Positions 1 through 4,078 of a DNA stretch of 5,736 nt are shown here, one piece after another. Numbering within the stretch: the stretch's first letter is position 1; each line of letters starts with the position of its first letter. The notes beneath the pieces were generated by a model. The model made no database searches and had not been told where the DNA came from. It saw nothing but the letters and a program-made list of their open reading frames with translations. The stretch is from Myxococcales bacterium. Lineage in GTDB: Bacteria; Myxococcota_A; Polyangia; Palsa-1104. Both the position numbers and the translations under genes were made by a program. The stretch is taken from assembly GCA_023248835.1 (NCBI GenBank), contig JAHFDU010000268.1:1-5736 (forward strand), in the 5' to 3' direction.

Positions 1-854
1 TTGACTTGTCCGCGTACGTATATCGGATGCCGATCCATCCGCCCAACGGGTTCTTGATGGTTGGTGCGCCGTTGCTTATCGCCGCTATCGTTTCCATCGG
101 TCTGTTTGTTAAGATCCCAGCTACGCGTGCAGCACTGCCTTGGTGGATAATGGTGCTGCTGCTGGTTGCAGGTTTGCTTCCGCAGGCAACTCCGCTCTGG
201 CGCGCGCACGTACTGCCGTTTGGCGAATTTATTCAGTTTCCGTGGCGATTGCTCGGACATGTGACCATCTTCGGCGCCCTGGCACTGGCGATGGCTTGGC
301 GCAAGACACCCGATGTTCCCGCCACCGGTCGGATTGCGGCTGTTTTGGCGTTTGTGTTTTGTCTTACCGGCCAGGTGCTCGCCCATCCCAATAGCTACCT
401 TGCAAAAAACGAAATTCCCGCGGACGAGAACAACGGGACCACGGTGGGCAACGAGTACCTGCCGCTCGGTGCTAAATTAGAGACCCGACCCTATTATGAC
501 GATGAGATCGTGGTCGCCTTGAGCGATGTCGCCGAATTGGGTCGAGTGGTCGCTCGCTCCGACCGAATTTACATCGACGTAGAGGCACGTGCCGCTACTA
601 CTTTGCTGGTGGAACAGTTTTGTTTTCCCGGTTGGCGGCTCGACACCCGTTTGGGGCCCGCTCCGGCGGTGCTGCGCTGCCGTGACGACGGCCGGCTGCT
701 GATCGATTTGCCGGTAGAGGGGCGCTACCGTCTGCGTGCCCGGATGGGCACCACCCCGGTGCGATTGCTTGGCACTGCGATGACGTTGATTTCACTCGCA
801 GGGGTATTGGCGGCTCTGGTTTGGTCGGTGTTTCGCTCTCGACCCATTCAATGA
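1..854 (+). CDS. C-terminal part of a polytopic membrane protein (6-PTPS-related / YfhO-like), 5' end outside window
   Basis: The frame is already open at the left edge, and the first possible start (TTG at 6) has no room for a ribosome binding site, so this is the C-terminal ~283 residues of a longer protein. Counting from that TTG, hydrophobic segments lie near residues 15-35, 45-60, 82-98 and 108-126, and a last one near 253-276. The motif QFPWR (residues 77-81) just before the third segment is characteristic of the large membrane proteins annotated '6-pyruvoyl-tetrahydropterin synthase-related domain'. The loop between the fourth and last segments (about 127-250) looks like an extracytoplasmic beta-rich domain. 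It holds NEYLPLGAK and FCFPGWRL (205-212), both resembling the C-terminal region of YfhO-type proteins. The family is generally linked to surface polysaccharide or lipid-linked sugar metabolism, but the substrate cannot be read here. The stop overlaps the next start (ATGA), so the two proteins are probably made together. Family assignment is from motif memory, not a search. Confidence 0.8.
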   Translation, partial: DLSAYVYRMPIHPPNGFLMVGAPLLIAAIVSIGLFVKIPATRAALPWWIMVLLLVAGLLPQATPLWRAHVLPFGEFIQFPWRLLGHVTIFGALALAMAWRKTPDVPATGRIAAVLAFVFCLTGQVLAHPNSYLAKNEIPADENNGTTVGNEYLPLGAKLETRPYYDDEIVVALSDVAELGRVVARSDRIYIDVEARAATTLLVEQFCFPGWRLDTRLGPAPAVLRCRDDGRLLIDLPVEGRYRLRARMGTTPVRLLGTAMTLISLAGVLAALVWSVFRSRPIQ

Positions 855-2386
855 CAATGACTTCCCGAAGAGGATTTTTCTCTCTTTTTGTTTTGCTGAC
901 GCTGGCTTCGCTGCTGCCGGTGTGGAGCCAGCGCCTGCTGCCGATGCTCGACACCCCGAACCACCTGGCTTTGGTGCGTGGCTGGTTTAGTTTTTGCGAT
1001 CCCGCCTATCACATTTCGGACTTCTACACTCTGCGGATAAAACCGGTGCCCTACATCTTGTTCTACGCGTCGATTCACGGTCTTATGCAGCTGCACTTTT
1101 CGATCGAGACCGCGAATAAAATTTTTCTGTCTTGTTACCTGGTCCTGTTTCCGCTTTCGGTACTTTACTTGCTGCGCTCCTTCGGTCGCAGCGACTGGTT
1201 GGCGATCGGCGGCTTTTCACTGAGTTTCAGCCAGAACTGGATTTTCGGTTTTTCCTCTTTTTTGATGGGCAGCTGCTTCACTGTGTTAGCGGTGGGGGCA
1301 TTGGTTCGCTATCTTGACAGCGGCCGTGATCGCCACCTCGGCGCGCTTGCTATTTTCAATCTGCTTGCGTTCTCTGGTCACATCCTTTCCTGGTTTGTCT
1401 ACGGCGTCATTGCATTGGCGCTGCTGCTCAAGGAGTTTCGCAGTTGGCGACGGGGGGTGTGGGTGGTGCTGGCAACCTTGCCTGCTTGTCTATTGACGAT
1501 TGCTAATTTTCTCGGCGAGATGAGCGAACATACGTACCTGCAGCGCGGTGAGCATTTCGAGGCGACCTGGAAAGACGTGCCCACTTTGCTTGGCGAATTC
1601 CCGTGGCGTGTCGGTAACATTTTCCCTGGCCATTTCGACATGCTGGTGTTTTGGGTCCGGTTCGCGATCATTGCCGGATTGTTGCTTTGGCACAGGCAGC
1701 ATCGAGAAAAAGAGGCCCCGAATCAGACTTCACGCCTGAAGGTCATTTTTTTTGTTTTTGTTCTGCTCTATTTCTCGCTGCCGTTTTCGATTCAGAAACC
1801 GATCCCTTGGTGGAATCTCGGCCCACGGGTGGTCTGGATGGGAATGCCTTTTGTGCTGCTCTTGCCCGCAGGACCATTTGCTGATCGGCGCAAGTGGCTG
1901 CTCGCTCCGCTGGTGGTTCTCCACCTTCTCATTTCGTTGCGGATGACTGCGCTTTATCGGTCGTTCGACGAGCGAAACAGGGGGTTCATTGAGTTGGCCG
2001 ACAGTTTGCCGCTCGGTGCGATCGCTACTGCGGTGCCGCGCGGGCTGGTAAGACCGGTGGTCGAGTTCTACGAGGATCCAGCTTCCGCAGGCGGCGTTTA
2101 CCTGAACTTTCCACTCTGGCCGATGGCGCTCAAAGGCGGGTTCAGTCCCTATATTTTCAATCAAGGAATTCCCATTCGCTTTCGAGAGGAGATCGAAGAG
2201 ATCAAATATCCCAGCATTTTTTACCCCGACAACGTCCGGCCATGGCAGCTGCCACTGTTTGACTATTTTATTGTCCGCGACGGCAGCGACGAGTGGGCGC
2301 CCGAAGATCTGTCGCTGCAGAAAATTGCCGAGCGCGGCGACTGGACGATGTACAAACGTATGTACAAAACCACCGAAGAGCCCTGA
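851..2386 (+). CDS. Polytopic membrane protein, GT-C glycosyltransferase-like, function unknown
   Basis: The product is 511 residues from the ATG at 851, chosen because it overlaps the upstream stop as ATGA, the usual geometry of translational coupling. The frame also opens at a TTG at 821, but that would add an uncharged leader inside the upstream gene; an ATG at 857 is also possible. No clear Shine-Dalgarno precedes it, which fits coupling. A hydrophobic segment at residues 8-24 is followed by MLDTPNHLA with Asp34 in the first outer loop, the place where GT-C enzymes carry their catalytic or metal-binding acid. Roughly ten further hydrophobic segments follow to about residue 375. The C-terminal ~130 residues are soluble-looking and include FDYFIVRDG (Asp471 onward), like the small outer domain at the end of many GT-C-like proteins. 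GT-C enzymes transfer sugars from polyprenyl-phosphate donors on the outer face of the inner membrane. That activity is inferred only from topology and one motif; it could also be an uncharacterised membrane protein without transferase activity. Confidence 0.85.
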   Translation: MTMTSRRGFFSLFVLLTLASLLPVWSQRLLPMLDTPNHLALVRGWFSFCDPAYHISDFYTLRIKPVPYILFYASIHGLMQLHFSIETANKIFLSCYLVLFPLSVLYLLRSFGRSDWLAIGGFSLSFSQNWIFGFSSFLMGSCFTVLAVGALVRYLDSGRDRHLGALAIFNLLAFSGHILSWFVYGVIALALLLKEFRSWRRGVWVVLATLPACLLTIANFLGEMSEHTYLQRGEHFEATWKDVPTLLGEFPWRVGNIFPGHFDMLVFWVRFAIIAGLLLWHRQHREKEAPNQTSRLKVIFFVFVLLYFSLPFSIQKPIPWWNLGPRVVWMGMPFVLLLPAGPFADRRKWLLAPLVVLHLLISLRMTALYRSFDERNRGFIELADSLPLGAIATAVPRGLVRPVVEFYEDPASAGGVYLNFPLWPMALKGGFSPYIFNQGIPIRFREEIEEIKYPSIFYPDNVRPWQLPLFDYFIVRDGSDEWAPEDLSLQKIAERGDWTMYKRMYKTTEEP

Positions 2387-2392
2387 ACCAGA

Positions 2393-2641
2393 ATGGCATC
2401 GACTATTGTTGAAATCGTTGGGGTGATCACCGATAGCGAGATCATCGCAGTGGGTCGCAAGATTCGAGAAATCGCCCGACTGCGCAAGTATCATGGAGGC
2501 ACCAAATGGCGGAAGTTGAAAGGGGTGGCTCGCGTGCGTCTCTCCCATGGCGAAGTGGTCCGAGCAGAGGTACATTGGTATGAAGCACATGGCATCGGAA
2601 AACGAGAAATCAAACTCAAGCGTCTTCTGAGTGAGCACTGA
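2393..2641 (+). CDS. Small conserved-looking hypothetical protein (82 aa)
   Basis: The gene starts 6 bp after the upstream stop and ends in TGATG, sharing one base with the next start, so it sits in a tight run of genes. The product is 82 residues and basic. The first ~30 residues could form a beta strand plus a helix (EIIAVGRKIREIARLRK). The second half is a strongly patterned stretch: KWRKLKGVARVRL, then HWYEAHGIGKREIK near residues 61-75. I recall similar HWYEAHGIG-type small proteins in uncultured Deltaproteobacteria and relatives, always hypothetical; this is memory, not a search. No catalytic motif, signal peptide or membrane segment is visible. The many basic and aromatic residues would suit nucleic-acid or protein binding, but no function is claimed. 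The ribosome binding site is weak (AAGAG about 14 bases upstream), as expected if translation is coupled to the membrane-protein gene. Confidence 0.8.
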   Translation: MASTIVEIVGVITDSEIIAVGRKIREIARLRKYHGGTKWRKLKGVARVRLSHGEVVRAEVHWYEAHGIGKREIKLKRLLSEH

Positions 2642-2880
2642 TGGCACCTATGAAACGGCAGAAATTTAAGAACTTCGCAGTGTGTCTCAACAACAAGGGC
2701 TATCAAGCGGCGCTCGAGCTGCGCAAGATCTATCGAGTGATGCGCGATGCGGCGGCGGCGGCGCAGGGACTGGTTCGCGTGGTGGACGAGTCGGGCGAAG
2801 ACTATCTCTATCCGGCCAGCTATTTTGCTCCAATCGAATTGCCAACCTCAGTGCGAAAAGCGCTGTCCGCTACTCGGTGA
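2641..2880 (+). CDS. Small hypothetical protein (79 aa), partner of the preceding gene
   Basis: The start ATG at 2641 shares its A with the upstream TGA. A second ATG at 2650 would give MKRQKFKNF and is equally possible, since neither has a strong ribosome binding site. The product is soluble. It has a FAVCLNNKGYQAALELRKIY segment near residues 12-31, a helix (MRDAAAAAQG), then VRVVDESGEDYLYPASYF at about 46-63 and a short tail. The DESGEDYLYP block followed by a PIELP-type end resembles a family of ~75-residue hypothetical proteins that I remember from uncultured Deltaproteobacteria, with conserved tyrosines and acids. A small beta-barrel or strand-rich fold is plausible. The one-base overlap with the preceding small gene suggests the two products are made in equal amounts and may act together. 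No enzyme or DNA-binding motif is recognised. Confidence 0.8.
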   Translation: MAPMKRQKFKNFAVCLNNKGYQAALELRKIYRVMRDAAAAAQGLVRVVDESGEDYLYPASYFAPIELPTSVRKALSATR

Positions 2881-2881
2881 T

Positions 2882-2928
2882 CCTTCGACAGGCTCACGAT
2901 GAACGGCTGACACGATCAGGATGAGGGG
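2882..2928. repeat. REP-like intergenic element with two degenerate 22-bp units
   Basis: Two units lie in tandem between genes: GACAGGCTCACGATGAACGG (2887-2906) and GACACGATCAGGATGAGGGG (2909-2928). They match at 15 of 20 positions with a period of 22 bases. The first unit with its CCTTC leader resembles the interspersed 'CCTTCGACA-GCTCA-GA-GAACGG' element that I remember as scattered between genes in many environmental bacterial genomes. It follows the stop at 2880 directly, the usual site for REP-type elements, where they can stabilise or end transcripts. The similarity to the family is from memory. The tandem relation is seen directly. Confidence 0.55.
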
Positions 2929-3001
2929 ATGTAACGTTCACATCACCTGACTTGACATAGCGTAATACAAGGCGCTGTGGCAAACTTTCTCGAGTCGCGA
3001 C
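2929..3001. other. Short intergenic stretch, possible promoter region
   Basis: This AT-richer stretch holds a perfect TTGACA at 2952-2957, but the bases 16-18 further on (around CTGTGG) do not form a convincing -10. TAATAC at 2963-2968 is too close to pair with it. A promoter for the following gene pair may lie here, but it cannot be pinned down. Confidence 0.25.
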
Positions 3002-3223
3002 GTGCTCAACAATTCCAAAATGCGGGCTATTTTGACTACCCTCCGGAAACGCCAGCAACCCCGTTACTTTCTCTTCGCGTGCAAAAGGCAGCCAATTTGT
3101 ACTATCGACCGGCGTGGGATCGCGAAATCGCGAAAGGGTGTACGACAAATCGTGAGATCGGGCTACAAGGCCACACCTGCTTATCGAGAAATCAACGAGT
3201 TGTGCAGCCTCAACGATGTCTAA
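3002..3223 (+). CDS. Small basic hypothetical protein (73 aa)
   Basis: GTG at 3002 is the longest start; an ATG at 3020 (MRAILTTL) is an alternative, and no good ribosome binding site supports either. The product is very basic, with two or three short hydrophobic patches (YFLFACKRQPICTID), two nearby cysteines and a C-terminal RRGIAKSRKGVRQIV then YREINELCSL. It is not recognised. Two things favour it over the competing frame that opens at GTG 2977. By my count its third codon positions are about 60% G or C, against about 49% for the competitor over the same stretch. It also ends in an 8-base overlap (ATGTCTAA) with the start of the next gene, as in coupled pairs. A strongly basic small protein could bind nucleic acid, but that is only inference. 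Confidence 0.5.
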   Translation: MLNNSKMRAILTTLRKRQQPRYFLFACKRQPICTIDRRGIAKSRKGVRQIVRSGYKATPAYREINELCSLNDV

Positions 3224-3734
3224 ATTTCTCAAGGCAAAACCTAAAGATTATCTTGGCACTGACGACGAAAGCGTACGAGCGCGGTGGAGAATTAGTCGCG
3301 CGTGGTGGCGGGCGGAATTGCCCAAGCTTGTCGACCTTGCTCGGCGACGAACGAGTGTACATGGGCTGCGCTTGCAAACTACAGCCGTGCGAAAGCAGTT
3401 TGAGAGCGACTACTGGGGAAGTTTTCGATCAGCACAAAGGCCCATCCAAAAACTTCGCGAGCTCGAGCAGTCGCTGCAGACAATGGAAGATGAACTCGGG
3501 CGCGGCGGCACAGTACCGATCCTTGTCCCGCAAAAGCGCGGCCACCCCCAGGATGTGTGTTTGAGAGCTGCCTTGCTCGAGGCCCAAGAGCTGAGCAGGC
3601 CTTGGCAGTTCGTCGCTGCGGTGCTTCATCGAGAGAAGATCATGCGCGGCAGATTCAATAATATTTACGAGCGTGTTCGCAAAGCGCACTCGTCACTGAC
3701 GGCCGCACAAAAATCCTGGTTACCGACGGGCTAA
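3216..3734 (+). CDS. Hypothetical protein (172 aa), coupled to the preceding small gene
   Basis: ATG at 3216 lies inside the end of the preceding frame. There is no clear ribosome binding site, so it probably depends on re-initiation. The product is soluble and basic, with many arginines and five tryptophans. Its N-terminal part (RARWRISRAWWRAELPKLVDLARR, about residues 22-45) and its middle (IQKLRELEQSLQTMEDEL, about 80-98) look helical, the latter possibly a short coiled coil. A C-terminal helical stretch EKIMRGRFNNIYERVRKAH lies near 140-160. No signal peptide, membrane segment or known catalytic motif is seen, and I do not recognise the family. Codon use across the frame is even and no internal disruption shows. 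It lies between a REP-like repeat and a damaged mobile-element module, so it may be accessory cargo. An arginine-rich helical protein would suit DNA or RNA binding, but this is not shown. Confidence 0.65.
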   Translation: MSKFLKAKPKDYLGTDDESVRARWRISRAWWRAELPKLVDLARRRTSVHGLRLQTTAVRKQFESDYWGSFRSAQRPIQKLRELEQSLQTMEDELGRGGTVPILVPQKRGHPQDVCLRAALLEAQELSRPWQFVAAVLHREKIMRGRFNNIYERVRKAHSSLTAAQKSWLPTG

Positions 3735-3823
3735 CCTCGTCGCGTTTTTCGGAAAGCATTCGCTGAATAGCTGCCGAACCTGTTTTGCTGCAATGGAAGT
3801 CTGTTGGCATTAGGTTTCCGTTT
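3735..3823. other. Intergenic gap upstream of the HTH gene
   Basis: No gene is seen here. An imperfect hairpin at 3755-3772 (AGC-ATTC, loop GCT, GAAT-a-GCT) is followed ten bases later by TTTT at 3783-3786. It could be a weak terminator for the preceding gene or an operator for the helix-turn-helix gene that follows. The stem is short and bulged, so neither reading is firm. Confidence 0.2.
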
Positions 3824-3828
3824 GGAGG
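3824..3828 (+). promoter_or_regulatory. Strong Shine-Dalgarno GGAGG of the HTH gene
   Basis: GGAGG lies five bases before the ATG at 3834. It fixes this start over the earlier TTG-type starts at 3785 and 3804. Confidence 0.8.
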
Positions 3829-3833
3829 CCGAC

Positions 3834-4036
3834 ATGACGACAAAACGAATTTTGACTGCGCACCAGCGACGAGAGCTTGCGGTGGTTTCACTGGTGTCGA
3901 CGAGAGCAGTCACCCGCTTTCTCAGTGCTCGTCCCACCAAGCAGCTCACGCGCGGTTGCGCATCGAACGAGGCGCGCGCCAGTTGGGCATCAACCTCGAA
4001 AAGTCACTCATGGGGAACCCAAGCGATGACGAATGA
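3834..4036 (+). pseudogene. Small LacI-type helix-turn-helix DNA-binding protein, frameshifted
   Basis: From ATG 3834, with its strong GGAGG, the frame reads MTTKRILTAHQRRELAVVSL and then VSTRAVTRFLSARPTKQLTR. This matches a two-helix DNA-binding unit: helix 1 at about residues 10-20 and a recognition helix at about 22-31 (VSTRAVTRFL, compare the VSxxTVSR pattern of LacI). The frame then turns to unlikely sequence at about 3952. The frame one base back continues sensibly as RLRIERGARQLGIN and ends at TGA 4034-4036 after EKSLMGNPSDDE. In LacI-type domains the third helix has just this form (REKVxxAMxELG). One base has probably been lost in the CGCGCGG run near 3949-3955. The ancestral product would be about 67 residues. 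The broken frame runs on to a stop at 4064. The protein was probably a small regulator of the element to its right. A sequencing indel is the main alternative to true decay. Confidence 0.65.
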
Positions 4037-4043
4037 GTCGTCA
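4027..4043. promoter_or_regulatory. 6-bp inverted repeat before the polymerase fusion gene
   Basis: TGACGA (4027-4032) and TCGTCA (4038-4043) form a perfect inverted repeat around a 5-base spacer. It spans the ancestral stop of the HTH gene and lies 35 bases before the next start. It could be a small operator or a weak hairpin; the size is also within chance. Confidence 0.2.
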
Positions 4044-4062
4044 CCGCCAGCCCTATTAACCT

Positions 4063-4070
4063 AGGAAAGG
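4063..4070 (+). promoter_or_regulatory. Shine-Dalgarno (AGGAAAGG) of the polymerase fusion gene
   Basis: The purine-rich AGGAAAGG ends eight bases before ATG 4079. It supports that start, although the long frame is a mosaic. Confidence 0.7.
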
Positions 4071-4078
4071 AAACGAAA

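Noticed and set aside
1730..2647. Open frame of 305 codons on the - strand
   Set aside because: It is antisense to the GT-C-like gene and the small gene after it; the product is rich in His, Arg and Gln without any recognisable domain, and the + strand frames fit as coupled genes.
2952..2980. Sigma-70 promoter from a perfect TTGACA
   Set aside because: No acceptable -10 hexamer lies 16-18 bases downstream; TAATAC is only five bases away.
2894..3232. 112-codon - strand frame
   Set aside because: It covers the REP-like repeat and is antisense to the small basic gene; no start signal or domain is seen.
2977..3564. 195-codon + frame opening at GTG 2977, with an AAGG just upstream
   Set aside because: Its third-position GC is lower than in the 3002 frame, and its second half reads as a Ser/Cys/Arg-rich shadow of the 3216 gene. 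I kept 3002-3223 instead, at moderate confidence.
3755..3786. Hairpin plus TTTT as an intrinsic terminator
   Set aside because: The stem is short and bulged and the T run is ten bases away, so it is not reported as a terminator.
3945..3960. Programmed -1 frameshift in the HTH gene
   Set aside because: There is no slippery heptamer of the X XXY YYZ type; the CGCGCGG run fits an indel better.
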